Assembly (NCBI GenBank): GCA_945873105.1
Contig: CAMCBW010000036.1
Span: 1-57,234, forward strand
Reading direction: 5' to 3'
Length of the DNA: 57,234 nt
DNA from: Tangfeifania diversioriginum
Lineage (GTDB): Bacteria; Bacteroidota; Bacteroidia; Bacteroidales; Prolixibacteraceae
Shown here: positions 33,812 through 43,507 of the stretch, piece by piece
Position numbering within the stretch: position 1 is the first letter of the stretch
Layout: each line of letters opens with the position of its first letter
Position numbers and translations under genes: made by a program
Notes under the pieces: model-generated
What the model was told of the DNA's origin: nothing
The model's input: only the letters and a program-made list of their open reading frames with translations
The model's database searches: none

Positions 33812-35230
33812 TTATTTTGTGACAAATTCATGGATTTTCATCGCAGCATCCCTGCCCGAGCGGATGGCATGCACCACCAGGCTTGCCCCACGGGTTGCAT
33901 CACCGGCCACAAAAATCTTGTCCACGTTGGTGGCAAAATTGCTGGCTTTTACATTGCCGCGCGCATCGTATTCGACTTTCAGGTTATCCAGCAATCCTTC
34001 ATGGATGGGAGACACAAATCCAAGTGACAACATCACCAAGTCTGCCTCGATGATCTCTTCCGTACCCGGAATCTCCCTCATGGTCATTTGACCGTTTTTG
34101 CCGGTCCACTCCACTTTTACAACTTCAACTGCTGTTAAAACACCATCAACCCCAATAAACCTCCGTGTATTCAGGGACCAGCGTCTTTCACAACCTTCGA
34201 GGTGGGAGCTGGAGGTACGCAGGGTGTTGGGCCAGTAGGGCCATGGATTGTCTTCAGACCTTTTGTCAGAGGGCTTATCCAATATTTCAATCTGGGTAAC
34301 CGAATGGGCTTTTTGACGGATGGCAGTACCGACGCAATCGGATCCGGTATCCCCGCCGCCAATCACCAGCACTTTTTTGTCCTTGGCATGTATCCGCGTA
34401 GCCTCAGGAATATTCTCCCCTTTCACCACCTTGTTTTGTTGCTTGAGGTAATCCATGGCAAAATAGATTCCCTTCAGCTCCCGACCGGGAGTCGATTTCA
34501 GGTCGCGGGGTTGCATGGCACCGACGGCAATACAGACGGCATCAAACTCTTCCAGGAGTTTCTTCTCCGAAATATTTTCACCTACTTTCATGTTGGGTTT
34601 AAAAATGACCCCCTCTTTGGCGAAAATATCCAGCCTTCTGTCAATAATTCCTTTGTTTAATTTAAAATCAGGAATCCCATAACGCAGCAGACCTCCTATT
34701 TCATTGTCCTGTTCGAAGACCGTAACGGTATGACCAGACTGGTTGAGCAGATCAGCAGCGGAGAGTCCCGCCGGTCCGGATCCGATCACTGCCACCTCTT
34801 TGCCGCTTCTTTTCTGCGGAATGTTGGGGTGTACCAGATTCAGGTCAAAAGCATGTTCAACCACCGATGCCTCATTTTCGCGTATGGTGACCGATTCATC
34901 GTGAATGGCCAGCACACAGGATTTTTCGCAGGGTGCAGGACAGACTCTGCCTGTAAACTCCGGAAAGCTGTTGGTTTTGGTCAGAATGCTGTATGCCTGG
35001 TCCCATTTCCCGTGGTAGACAGCATCCTGCCACTCCGGAATGTTGCTTCCTACCGGACAGGCCCAGTGGCAGAATGGAACACCGCAATCCATGCACCTGG
35101 AGGCCTGGTTGATGCGATCCTGTTCATCCAATGTCTGCTCAACCTCTCCAAAATCACCAATTCGCTCACTAACCGGACGGTAACCGCCCAATTTCTTTTC
35201 TATCTCTATAAAACCCTTCGGATTTCCCAT
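33812..35230 (-). CDS. gltD: Glutamate synthase, small (beta) subunit
   Basis: 472 residues, full length. The N-terminal Fe-S region has CMDCGVPFCHWACPVGSNIP (about 41-60) and GRVCPAPCEKSCVL. The FAD fold is VAVIGSGPAGLSAADLL, and the NADPH fold is VLVIGGGDTGSDCVGTA. FVAGDATRGASLVVHAIRSGRDAA is the C-terminal FAD motif. It supplies electrons from NADPH to GltB for making glutamate from glutamine and 2-oxoglutarate. It lies downstream of gltB on the same strand, 134 bp away, with a heptamer array in between. Confidence 0.97.
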   Translation of the reverse strand: MGNPKGFIEIEKKLGGYRPVSERIGDFGEVEQTLDEQDRINQASRCMDCGVPFCHWACPVGSNIPEWQDAVYHGKWDQAYSILTKTNSFPEFTGRVCPAPCEKSCVLAIHDESVTIRENEASVVEHAFDLNLVHPNIPQKRSGKEVAVIGSGPAGLSAADLLNQSGHTVTVFEQDNEIGGLLRYGIPDFKLNKGIIDRRLDIFAKEGVIFKPNMKVGENISEKKLLEEFDAVCIAVGAMQPRDLKSTPGRELKGIYFAMDYLKQQNKVVKGENIPEATRIHAKDKKVLVIGGGDTGSDCVGTAIRQKAHSVTQIEILDKPSDKRSEDNPWPYWPNTLRTSSSHLEGCERRWSLNTRRFIGVDGVLTAVEVVKVEWTGKNGQMTMREIPGTEEIIEADLVMLSLGFVSPIHEGLLDNLKVEYDARGNVKASNFATNVDKIFVAGDATRGASLVVHAIRSGRDAAMKIHEFVTK

Positions 35231-35285
35231 TTTGCTTGTAGTTTAATCTCAAATTCAGCGAAGCTTCTGGCCTTTAACCACCTGC

Positions 35286-35355
35286 TTTAACCTTTAACCT
35301 TTAACCTTTATCCTTTAACCTTTATCCTTTATCCTTTAACCTTTATCCTTTATCC
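35286..35355. repeat. Heptamer array, ten units of TTTAACC/TTTATCC, between gltB and gltD
   Basis: Ten heptamers, 35286-35355, ending 9 bases from the gltB stop codon. Same family as 13321-13432. It lies inside the gltB-gltD transcription unit, so it is transcribed. Confidence 0.95.
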
Positions 35356-35364
35356 TTCCTCTCC

Positions 35365-38300
35365 TTACTCCCTGATATTCGGTGCATCTTCCGCCATTTC
35401 CAGCTTCCGTTTCACCTCTTTCAGTTTTGCTTCGTTCAATACTTTCTTGTATTCCAGAGGGATTACCTTGACGAATTTTGGCAGGTATTCTTCCCAGTTG
35501 GTCAATATTTTTTCAGCTTGAGGACTCTGTGTATTCAACAGGTGCTTCTGAATCATCTCCTGCAACTCCTGAATGTCAGCTTTTTCTTCTACCGGACTAA
35601 GTTCCACCAGGCCAGTATTGCAGTAATAATCAAAGTCGCCGCTTTCGTCGAGGACGTAGGCAATTCCTCCGCTCATCCCGGCTGCAAAGTTGCGTCCGGT
35701 TGCCCCCAATACCACTGTGCGGCCTCCGGTCATGTATTCACAGCAGTGATCTCCGGTACCCTCCACGACAGCTTTTGCACCCGAGTTTCTGACACAGAAA
35801 CGCTCACCGGCAACCCCCTTGATGTATACCTCCCCACCTGTAGCACCATACATCGTTGTATTGCCGACGATGATGTTCTGGTGTGGTTCAAAGGTGGAAC
35901 CAAGTGGTGGGACCACAATTATTTTGCCGCCCGACAATCCCTTTCCAAGGTAATCGTTTGAATCACCCTCCAATCTGAAAGTGACTCCCTTGACCAGGAA
36001 TGCACCGAAGCTTTGACCTGCCGAACCTTTGAAGGTACAATTGATTGTATCTTTGGGCAAGCCCATCTCTCCATATCGCTTGGAGATTTCTCCGGAAAGC
36101 ATGGCCCCTGTGGTTCGCATCACGTTGTTTATTTGGTGTCCGATCCAGACCTTTTCTCCATTTTTAATTGCCTTATTTGCCTCACGGATGAGGGTACGAT
36201 CCAGCACATCGTCCAGGTCTTTCGTATTGGGATGGGTGTTGCGGATCGGATAGATGGCTGACTCTTCCGGTTTATAGAGAAATTTGGAAAAATTGACATT
36301 CTGCATCTTCCAGTTCGATACTTCTGGGTTAACCTCCAGCAGATCAGCCCGACCTATCAGTTCATCAAAGGTCCTGACTCCAATTTCAGCCATGTACTCG
36401 CGAATTTCCCGCGCGATAAACTGGAAGTAGTTGATCACATACTGGGAGCGGCCAAGGAATCTCTTGCGCAGATTTTTGTTTTGTGTGGCAATCCCGGCAG
36501 GACAGGTATTCAAATGGCATTTGCGCATCATGATGCATCCCAGTGAAATAAGTGCACCTGTAGAGAATCCAAATTCTTCGGCTCCCAGTAATCCCATGAT
36601 GACGACGTCTCGGCCAGTTTTCAGTTGCCCATCCACCTGCAGCTTCACCCTGCCGCGAAGGTTGTTCATCACCAGTGTTTGCTGCGTTTCAGCGATGCCG
36701 AACTCTGCTGGTAAACCGGCATGCTTGATGGAACTGGCCGGAGATGCTCCGGTACCACCCTCACAACCGCTGAGAATGATGATGTCTGCAAAACCCTTGG
36801 CAACACCGGCAGCAATCGTTCCAACTCCAGTTTCAGAGACCAGTTTAACGGAGACCTTGGCTTTTGGGTTGACATTCTTCAGATCGAAAATCAACTGCGC
36901 CAAATCCTCTATGGAATAGATATCGTGGTGCGGAGGAGGGGAAATCAGGGTGATCCCTGGAGTAGAATTCCTGGTCTTGGCAATGATTTTGTTGACTTTA
37001 AAGCCAGGCAGCTGACCACCTTCACCGGGTTTTGCGCCTTGGGCGATTTTGATCTGAAGCTCCTCCGCGTTCATCAGGTAATTGTTGGTCACCCCAAAAC
37101 GACCAGAAGCGATTTGTTTGATTTTTGAATTTTTGTCTGTGCCGAACCGTTCTGGATCTTCACCGCCTTCACCGGTATTGCTGCGGCCTCCGATTTCGTT
37201 CATGGCGATTGCCAGTGCTTCGTGTGCCTCTTTGGAAATCGATCCATAAGACATGGCACCGGTCACAAAACGCTTTAAGATCTTCTCTGCTGGTTCAACC
37301 TCTTCGATTGGAATTGGATGGCACTTCCATTGCAATGCCCCCCTGATAAAGGCGGGTTTCTTGTTCTGGGTATCTACGAGATGGCTGAATTTTTTAAATA
37401 CACCGTAGTTGTCAGTCTTGGTTGCCCATTGCAGCAGGGCAATCGATTCAGGGTTCCAGGCATGGTGCTCACCATTGTTCCGGTAGTGGTATTCTCCGTT
37501 GGTTTCAAAAATTGTTTTGGTTTGATCCTTGCTGTATGCCTCTTTGTGGAACATAACAGCCTCTGCAAATAGCTCCTTGGATCCAACGCCGCTGATGCGG
37601 GAAGCGGTCCCCTTGAAATATTCATCAATCAAAGCATCACTGACTCCCACTGCTTCAAAGAGTTGTGACCCATGGTAGGAACGCAGTGTGGAGATGCCCA
37701 TTTTGGAGAGCACTTTCAAAAGCCCCTTGTCGATGGCTTTGATGTAATTTTTACGGGCTTCTGCATAGGGAAGCTTTATTTCGCCACTCTTGACCAAATT
37801 ACTGATGGCCCCAAATGCCAGGTAGGGATTGATGGCACTGGCACCATAGCCTAGCAACAGCGCGTAATGCATCACTTCACGGGGTTCAGCGCTCTCCACA
37901 AGAATACCAATCTGCATCCTTTTCTTTGTTTTGATCAGGTGGTGGTGAACCGCCGCGACTGAGAGGAGTGAAGGTATTGGAACCATCTCTTCTGAAATGG
38001 TACGGTCGGTAAGAATGATAAAGTTCTTCTTTTCATCTACTGCTCTTTCCGCACTTTCCAACATCTTACCGAATGCATTCTTAAATCCTTCAACCCCCTC
38101 CTTGAGTGGAAAAACCATCGGGATGGTGGCATGTGTAAACTCCTCCCGTTTCATGTCCTTGATCTTTCCAAGGTCGGTATTGGTGATGATCGGGCTGTCA
38201 AATTTGATCAGTTTGGCATGGATGGAGGTCTCATTCAGGATGTTGCTCGAGAGGGATCCAATGTAGTTGGTAAGTGACATGACCAATCCTTCCCGAATTG

Positions 38301-39882
38301 GGTCGATGGGCGGATTGGTAACTTGGGCAAAAAGTTGGCGGAAATAGCTGAAAAACCGTTTGGGTTTATCTGAGAATACGGCCAAAGGTGTATCGTTACC
38401 CATGGAGCTGGTTGGTTCATTGGCAGTCTCGGCCATCTCCTTGATGATGATTTGCATGTCCTCCTTGCTGTATCCGAAAACCTTGCTGTAGATGCCAAAC
38501 TGGTCGCCCATGTTGGAGGGAACACGTTGTTTGACCTCGATGTCCTCCAGCATCAACCTGTTTTCCTTGAGCCAATTGATGTAGGGATTTCTCCGGCTCA
38601 AGTCAGCCTTGACCTCTTTGTCCGGAATAATAATGCCCAATTGTGTATCTACCAATAACAATTTTCCGGGGCGAAGCCGTCCCTTCTCCTTGATCTCTTC
38701 CGGTTTGAATACCTGTACGCCAACCTCAGAACCCATTACAATGAGGTCGTTTTTGGTGATGACATACCTGGAAGGTCTTAGCCCGTTGCGGTCGAGCGTA
38801 CCCCCTATGTACCTTCCATCCGAAAATACCATGGAAGCGGGACCATCCCATGGTTCCATCAGGGTAGAGTGGTACTCGTAAAAAGCCTTGAGACTTTCAG
38901 GGATTGGGTTTTTCTCGTTGAAAGATTCAGGAATCATCATGCACAGCGAGTGTGGCATGCTGCGACCCGACATGTGCAAAAACTCCAGGGTATTGTCGAA
39001 GGAGGCAGAGTCGGATTTTCCTGGTTCAATAATGGGGAAAAGCTTATCAATCTCTTCTCCGAAAAGGGCTGATTCAAGCAGCGCCTCACGGGCATGCATC
39101 CATTGGCGGTTACCTTTGATGGTGTTGATCTCTCCATTGTGGGCAATCATGCGGAATGGCTGTGCAAGATCCCAGGTTGGAAAGGTATTGGTACTGAAAC
39201 GGGAATGTACCAAAGCTATGGCACTCTTCATCTCGGGATGGGTCAAATCCTTGAAGTAATCCCTTAACTGACTGGGGGTAAACATCCCCTTGTAAATCAT
39301 TACCTTGCTTGAAAAACTGGGCAGATAGAAACTGCTTTTCCCAGCTATCGAAGAATCTCTAATCGACCTTTCAGCCTGCTTTCTGGCTTGGTAAAGTTTT
39401 CTTTCCAGTACATCCTGCTCGTAACTTCCCTTGACAAAAACCTGCTGGATCACAGGTTCTGTACTGCGAGCAATCTCGCCGATGACAGAACTGTCGACCG
39501 GTACTTTGCGCCAGGTGATTAGTTTTAATCCTTCAGCTTCAACATATCTGTTTAAAACTTCTATACAGTAGGTGGCCTCCTCTTCCACCGTGGGAAGAAA
39601 TACCAGTCCGGCACCATATCTTCCTGGTTCAGGCAGATCTATTCCTTGAGCAAGGAAAAAATCATGCGGCATTTGAAGCAAGATTCCTGCACCATCACCA
39701 GTTTTGTTGTCTGAACTGGTGGCACCCCGGTGATCCATGTTTAGCAAAACGGTTAAACCACGCTGAACGATGTCATGTGATTTTGCCCCCTTGATATGGG
39801 CGACAAATCCGATCCCGCAGGCATCGTGTTCAAATGAAGGATCATACAATCCTATGGGAGTCGGAAATTTCTTGTGTACCAT
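35365..39882 (-). CDS. gltB: Glutamate synthase, large (alpha) subunit
   Basis: 1505 residues, the normal size. After a 21-residue propeptide the amidotransferase nucleophile is Cys22 in HDACGIGFVA. The glutaminase domain fills about 22-430, a central domain follows to about 830, and the FMN-binding synthase domain (about 840-1230) contains SMGNDTPLAVF upstream, GEGGEDPERFG, AKPGEGGQLPG and SPPPHHDIYSIEDLAQLI. The 3Fe-4S cluster motif is CIMMRKCHLNTCPAGIAT. The C-terminal GXGXG beta-helix repeats lie at about 1280-1450. With GltD it makes two glutamates from glutamine and 2-oxoglutarate. A full promoter match is upstream. Confidence 0.98.
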   Translation of the reverse strand: MVHKKFPTPIGLYDPSFEHDACGIGFVAHIKGAKSHDIVQRGLTVLLNMDHRGATSSDNKTGDGAGILLQMPHDFFLAQGIDLPEPGRYGAGLVFLPTVEEEATYCIEVLNRYVEAEGLKLITWRKVPVDSSVIGEIARSTEPVIQQVFVKGSYEQDVLERKLYQARKQAERSIRDSSIAGKSSFYLPSFSSKVMIYKGMFTPSQLRDYFKDLTHPEMKSAIALVHSRFSTNTFPTWDLAQPFRMIAHNGEINTIKGNRQWMHAREALLESALFGEEIDKLFPIIEPGKSDSASFDNTLEFLHMSGRSMPHSLCMMIPESFNEKNPIPESLKAFYEYHSTLMEPWDGPASMVFSDGRYIGGTLDRNGLRPSRYVITKNDLIVMGSEVGVQVFKPEEIKEKGRLRPGKLLLVDTQLGIIIPDKEVKADLSRRNPYINWLKENRLMLEDIEVKQRVPSNMGDQFGIYSKVFGYSKEDMQIIIKEMAETANEPTSSMGNDTPLAVFSDKPKRFFSYFRQLFAQVTNPPIDPIREGLVMSLTNYIGSLSSNILNETSIHAKLIKFDSPIITNTDLGKIKDMKREEFTHATIPMVFPLKEGVEGFKNAFGKMLESAERAVDEKKNFIILTDRTISEEMVPIPSLLSVAAVHHHLIKTKKRMQIGILVESAEPREVMHYALLLGYGASAINPYLAFGAISNLVKSGEIKLPYAEARKNYIKAIDKGLLKVLSKMGISTLRSYHGSQLFEAVGVSDALIDEYFKGTASRISGVGSKELFAEAVMFHKEAYSKDQTKTIFETNGEYHYRNNGEHHAWNPESIALLQWATKTDNYGVFKKFSHLVDTQNKKPAFIRGALQWKCHPIPIEEVEPAEKILKRFVTGAMSYGSISKEAHEALAIAMNEIGGRSNTGEGGEDPERFGTDKNSKIKQIASGRFGVTNNYLMNAEELQIKIAQGAKPGEGGQLPGFKVNKIIAKTRNSTPGITLISPPPHHDIYSIEDLAQLIFDLKNVNPKAKVSVKLVSETGVGTIAAGVAKGFADIIILSGCEGGTGASPASSIKHAGLPAEFGIAETQQTLVMNNLRGRVKLQVDGQLKTGRDVVIMGLLGAEEFGFSTGALISLGCIMMRKCHLNTCPAGIATQNKNLRKRFLGRSQYVINYFQFIAREIREYMAEIGVRTFDELIGRADLLEVNPEVSNWKMQNVNFSKFLYKPEESAIYPIRNTHPNTKDLDDVLDRTLIREANKAIKNGEKVWIGHQINNVMRTTGAMLSGEISKRYGEMGLPKDTINCTFKGSAGQSFGAFLVKGVTFRLEGDSNDYLGKGLSGGKIIVVPPLGSTFEPHQNIIVGNTTMYGATGGEVYIKGVAGERFCVRNSGAKAVVEGTGDHCCEYMTGGRTVVLGATGRNFAAGMSGGIAYVLDESGDFDYYCNTGLVELSPVEEKADIQELQEMIQKHLLNTQSPQAEKILTNWEEYLPKFVKVIPLEYKKVLNEAKLKEVKRKLEMAEDAPNIRE

Positions 39883-40228
39883 AACACTTACTGTTTGAGT
39901 TGGTGTTTAATTTCTTTCTGTATTTTAAAAATCTTAATATTCGGATGAAATAATAATAAGATGTAAGAAAAATAGCGATAATATTTAATATTCGAAAGCA
40001 AAAATAGCTTTTTCATGTCAAATTTCCAAATAAACAGCACTTGTTATGGCGTTTTATTAGCAAAAGAATGTGGAATGTAGCCAAAAGAAGTATTTAAGCT
40101 GTTGGATTTGAATAAATTAATTGCCAGGTTAAAAGAACATTAAATATTTCTGTACGTCAGATCTGTTGAATGGGTGAACAGAAGGCCTAAAAAAATCAGG
40201 AAAGCATGGGCATTTTTGGGTATTGATG
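39883..40228. other. Intergenic region between gltB start and argH end
   Basis: 346 bp without a gene. It holds the gltB leader (about 110 nt) and promoter. The left part, 40031-40228, has no feature I recognise. Confidence 0.5.
39999..40030 (-). promoter_or_regulatory. Promoter of gltBD
   Basis: On the minus strand TTTG (40030-40027), a 20-bp spacer and TATTTTTG (40006-39999) match the Bacteroidota promoter fully. It lies about 117 nt upstream of the gltB ATG. Confidence 0.7.
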
Positions 40229-41563
40229 TCATTTTTCCAAGAGTTGACGGATAGCGTTTGTCGCTTTGTCAAAATTGAAGGATTCAATGGTTTGGTTCAT
40301 TCTAGCTTCAATTCGGTCAAGGAGCAGGTTTCCGATGCTGCCTTCATGGGTATGGGATATTTCCTTCTTGGGCACAAACTCGTTGCGCCCGATGGAAGCG
40401 CCTACTTCACGGTAGGCATCCCTGAAAGGTGTACCGGTAAGAACCAGTCTGTTTACCTCTTCAACACTGTATAGATACTGGTACTTCTCATCGGCAAGTA
40501 TCTTCTCGTTGATGCTGATGTTTTCCAGGGCAAAGGCAGCAACGCTGATGCATTCATTCAACTCTTTAAACGCCGGGATAAAAAGCTCTTTTGTCAACTG
40601 CATGTCCCTGAAATAGCCACTGGGCAGATTGTTGGTGAGGGTAAGCATTTGTGCCGGCAATGATTGAATCCTATTGCAGCGGGCACGGAGCAGTTCGAAG
40701 ACATCGGGGTTCTTCTTGTGCGGCATGATGCTGGATCCGGTGGTCAATTCATCTGGCAGCTTCACGAAATTAAAATTCTGGCTCATGTACAAGCAGACAT
40801 CGTACGCCAGCCTGGAGAGGGTTGAAGCGATGGAAGCGAGGGCGAACAGTACCGTTTTCTCCATCTTTCCGCGTCCCATTTGGGCATATACCACATTGAT
40901 GTTCATGGATTCAAAGCCAAGTAAATCTGTCGTCATCTGCCTGTTGAGCGGAAAGGAAGAGCCATAACCGGCAGCAGAACCCAATGGATTCTGGTCTGCT
41001 ATGCGGTAAGCTGCCTGCAACAGTACCAGGTCATCTGTGAGACTTTCAGCATAGGCACTGAACCACAATCCGAACGAGGAGGGCATTGCCACCTGGAGAT
41101 GGGTATATCCTGGCATGAGAACCGCTTTGTAGCGGTTGCTCTGGGAAATCAGAACATCAAACAGGCGACGGGTATTTTCGGTTACAGCAGCGATAGCATC
41201 CCTTGTAAATAGTTTTATATCAAGTAATACCTGATCATTTCGCGACCTTCCGCTGTGGATCTTCTTGCCTATTTCACCCAGTCTGGAGGTTAGCAGCATC
41301 TCCACCTGGGAGTGGATATCTTCCACCCCTGCTTCAATGTGAAACTGCTCTTTCTCTACCTCCTGGTATATGACTTTGAGTTCCCTGGTCAGGGATTCCA
41401 ATTCGAGCTCCGTCAACAACCCAATATGACCAAGCATTTGAACATGTGCCAAAGAACCAATGACATCAAATTTTGCCAGGAAAGAATCCATTTCTGGATC
41501 TTTTCCAACAGTAAAGGATTCAATTAATTCATTGATTTTGGTCCCTTTCTCCCAAAGCTTCAT
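40229..41563 (-). CDS. argH: Argininosuccinate lyase
   Basis: 444 residues from the ATG at 41563 (MKLWEKG); the frame extends to 41599, but homologues begin at KLWEKG. The superfamily signature TTGSSIMPHKKNPDVFELL carries the mobile catalytic serine loop. GRSRNDQVLLDIKLF (about 97-111) and GYTHLQVAMPSSFGLW (with the catalytic His) are the other conserved regions. It splits argininosuccinate into arginine and fumarate. It stands alone; the rest of the arginine pathway is not in the window. Confidence 0.97.
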   Translation of the reverse strand: MKLWEKGTKINELIESFTVGKDPEMDSFLAKFDVIGSLAHVQMLGHIGLLTELELESLTRELKVIYQEVEKEQFHIEAGVEDIHSQVEMLLTSRLGEIGKKIHSGRSRNDQVLLDIKLFTRDAIAAVTENTRRLFDVLISQSNRYKAVLMPGYTHLQVAMPSSFGLWFSAYAESLTDDLVLLQAAYRIADQNPLGSAAGYGSSFPLNRQMTTDLLGFESMNINVVYAQMGRGKMEKTVLFALASIASTLSRLAYDVCLYMSQNFNFVKLPDELTTGSSIMPHKKNPDVFELLRARCNRIQSLPAQMLTLTNNLPSGYFRDMQLTKELFIPAFKELNECISVAAFALENISINEKILADEKYQYLYSVEEVNRLVLTGTPFRDAYREVGASIGRNEFVPKKEISHTHEGSIGNLLLDRIEARMNQTIESFNFDKATNAIRQLLEK

Positions 41564-41663
41564 TTTCAAATGATTTAAACTAGTTAACCTCCCAGTCACC
41601 GTAATATGATCTCAACTCATGAAATAAATGCATTGATATGCAGATATTTAGAGTGATTCCATT

Positions 41664-42086
41664 TTATGCTTCAATTTTGTTGCAACAAAAAGAGCAGACT
41701 CCCATGAGGTAAAAGTGGTGCTCTTCAATTCTGAATCCATCCAGCATCGGCTTGGGTAACTCCTCCTGTTTGATTCTGAAATCAATCACTCCGGAACATA
41801 CCCTGCATTTGAAATGGCCATGGGTGGAGGTGTCGGCATCGTACCTGATCTCATTCCCTTCAATGTTAAGTGCCAAAGCAACACCGGATTGCACAAACAA
41901 ATTGAGTACATTGTAAACAGTGGTTTTTGAGAGGCCTTTGATCTCATGAACCAGGTCACTGTATATCATTTCCACAGTGGGATGGTTGCGCTTCGATACC
42001 AGATAACCCATGATCTTGACTCTTTTTTGAAGTGGCCTTATCCCGTTTTTGAGAAGGTAGGTAGAAATTTGTTGTTGTTCCATCAT
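41664..42086 (-). CDS. Fur-family transcriptional repressor, PerR-like
   Basis: 140 residues. The N-terminal winged helix (about 15-80) has HPTVEMIYSDLVHEIKGLSKTTVYNVLNLF, the recognition helix region of Fur/PerR. The C-terminal dimerisation domain has GHFKCRVCSG and GVCSFCCNK, two CxxC pairs for structural Zn. A His/Asp-rich metal site (DADTSTHGHF, EEHHFYL) is also present. It is divergent from a peroxiredoxin gene and close to a superoxide reductase gene, which favours a PerR-type peroxide sensor over Fur. A second ATG lies 3 bp in (42083). TTGTACAA upstream may be its own operator. Confidence 0.88.
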   Translation of the reverse strand: MMEQQQISTYLLKNGIRPLQKRVKIMGYLVSKRNHPTVEMIYSDLVHEIKGLSKTTVYNVLNLFVQSGVALALNIEGNEIRYDADTSTHGHFKCRVCSGVIDFRIKQEELPKPMLDGFRIEEHHFYLMGVCSFCCNKIEA

Positions 42087-42126
42087 ATCTTTCTGAATTC
42101 AATACAAATATGAATGATTTTTTCAA

Positions 42127-42215
42127 TTGTACAAAAGCTGTAAAGGACAGTTTTGATAGTTTAGGTACAATATAAATTGTATATTAATTTTTGGATTTTT
42201 TTTTGTACATTGTAC
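42127..42215. promoter_or_regulatory. TTGTAC / TACAAT operator-like motifs between perR-like and prx genes
   Basis: TTGTACAA (42127-42134), TACAAT-ATAA-ATTGTA (42166-42181) and TTGTACATTGTAC (42203-42215) are dyad or repeated elements related to each other in the divergent region. They may be additional repressor sites near the regulator's own promoter. Confidence 0.45.
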
Positions 42216-42247
42216 GAGGATATTTGCCGGAAGGCTATTTTTCATTA

Positions 42248-42268
42248 ATTTTGTAATCATTACAAAAT
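42248..42268. promoter_or_regulatory. PerR box (21-bp perfect palindrome) upstream of peroxiredoxin
   Basis: ATTTTGTAAT-C-ATTACAAAAT. The core TTGTAATCATTACAA has the 7-1-7 form of the PerR box (TTATAATNATTATAA) with one change per half. It ends 21 bp before the peroxiredoxin ATG and overlaps a TTTTG that could be the -33 element, a position suited to repression. Confidence 0.75.
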
Positions 42269-42288
42269 AATACTTAATAATTTTCGAA

Positions 42289-42921
42289 ATGTGTACATTA
42301 GTTGGAAAAAAAGCGCCTTCATTCAAGGCAACAGCCGTTGTTAATGGCAATGATTTTACAAAAGATTTCTCATTGGATCAGTATGTTGGAGAAAAATTCG
42401 TAGTATTCTTCTTCTATCCGCTTGATTTTACTTTTGTATGTCCAACGGAGATTCTTGCTTTCCAGGAAAAACTTGCTGAGTTTGAAAAACGCAATGTTGC
42501 AGTGGTTGGTTGTTCAGTTGATTCTGAATTTTCCCATTGGGCCTGGTTGAACACAGAAAAAAAGAATGGGGGTATCAAGGGTGTTAAATTCCCGTTGGTG
42601 GCCGACCTGTCCAAAACAATTGCCGAAAATTATGGTGTATTGGCGGGGGAATACGAAGTCGATGATGAAGGCCACTCCTCATTTGTTGGTGCACCGGTTG
42701 CCTACAGGGGTCTGTTCCTGATTGACAAGAAGGGGGTGGTTCGTCACCAACTCGTGAATGACCTTCCTTTGGGAAGAAGTGTTGACGAAGCCATACGCAT
42801 GGTGGATGCGCTCATTCATTTTGAAGAATTTGGCGAAGTTTGCCCAGCCAACTGGAAGGCAGGAGATGAGGCTATGAATGCTACTGCTGAAGGAGTCGCA
42901 AGTTATCTTTCCAAGCACTGA
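42289..42921 (+). CDS. 2-Cys peroxiredoxin (AhpC/Prx1 type)
   Basis: 210 residues. The peroxidatic Cys51 is in FYPLDFTFVCPTEILAF and the resolving Cys at about 185 in EFGEVCPANWKAG, a typical 2-Cys peroxiredoxin. It reduces hydrogen peroxide and organic hydroperoxides in the cytoplasm using thioredoxin or AhpF-like donors. It is preceded by a PerR-box palindrome and divergent from the PerR-like gene. The superoxide reductase gene follows after 51 bp on the same strand and is likely co-transcribed. No ahpF is present. Confidence 0.96.
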   Translation: MCTLVGKKAPSFKATAVVNGNDFTKDFSLDQYVGEKFVVFFFYPLDFTFVCPTEILAFQEKLAEFEKRNVAVVGCSVDSEFSHWAWLNTEKKNGGIKGVKFPLVADLSKTIAENYGVLAGEYEVDDEGHSSFVGAPVAYRGLFLIDKKGVVRHQLVNDLPLGRSVDEAIRMVDALIHFEEFGEVCPANWKAGDEAMNATAEGVASYLSKH

Positions 42922-42972
42922 AATGGTGTGTGCCAAAACAGATAAATTACAAATTTCAAACATCAAATTATC

Positions 42973-43353
42973 ATGAAGATCAATCGTTACGAAGACATTT
43001 CACAAGTTGAAAGGGAGGCTAAACGGGATTACATCGACCGTCATTCTGCCTTCGTTCACTGTGCTGCTACTGCGGTGAAAGGCGAAAAATTCAAAGTTAA
43101 AATCAAAGTGGGAGAAGAGTACAAGCATCCGGATGATTTTGACCATTACATCAGCTGGGTTCAGCTTTGGGATGGGGAAAAGATGCTGGCGCAGACAACG
43201 CTCGTTGCTGGAACGATGGGAAGTGTTCCCAATCAGGTCGAGGTTGATTTGTACATTGTTCCTGCCAGGAGTATGAAACTGATGGCCCACGCTTATTGCA
43301 CCAAACATGGTTTATGGCAGAGTGATGAGGTAGCAGTCGAAGTAACGGAATAA
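42973..43353 (+). CDS. Superoxide reductase (desulfoferrodoxin/neelaredoxin family)
   Basis: 126 residues. It has only the catalytic Fe(His)4Cys domain, without the N-terminal desulforedoxin domain, so it is a neelaredoxin-type enzyme. Ligands are visible: His24 (DRHSAF), His52 and His58 (YKHPDDFDHYISWVQLW), Cys109 and His112 (AYCTKHGLW). The usual Glu of EKHxP is replaced by Asp22 with Arg23 before His24. It reduces superoxide to peroxide, which the adjacent peroxiredoxin can remove, a coherent pair in an anaerobe. A strong terminator follows. Confidence 0.9.
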   Translation: MKINRYEDISQVEREAKRDYIDRHSAFVHCAATAVKGEKFKVKIKVGEEYKHPDDFDHYISWVQLWDGEKMLAQTTLVAGTMGSVPNQVEVDLYIVPARSMKLMAHAYCTKHGLWQSDEVAVEVTE

Positions 43354-43476
43354 TCCAGCATAGATTATTAACGTTAATTAACTTTGATTAAAAGCTCTTA
43401 ATGAATAAGGGTTGTATCTTTGAACTGTTGCTGAAAAGCAGTTTTTCATAGGATTAAGGTTAGTTAGGTTAAGTCA

Positions 43477-43507
43477 GAAAAGGGTGTCGCTCGACACCCT
43501 TTTTTTA
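43477..43507. terminator. Bidirectional terminator between superoxide reductase and GroES-like genes
   Basis: AGGGTGTCG and CGACACCCT form a perfect stem (43481-43500), flanked by A-run and T-run, serving both convergent genes. Confidence 0.9.
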
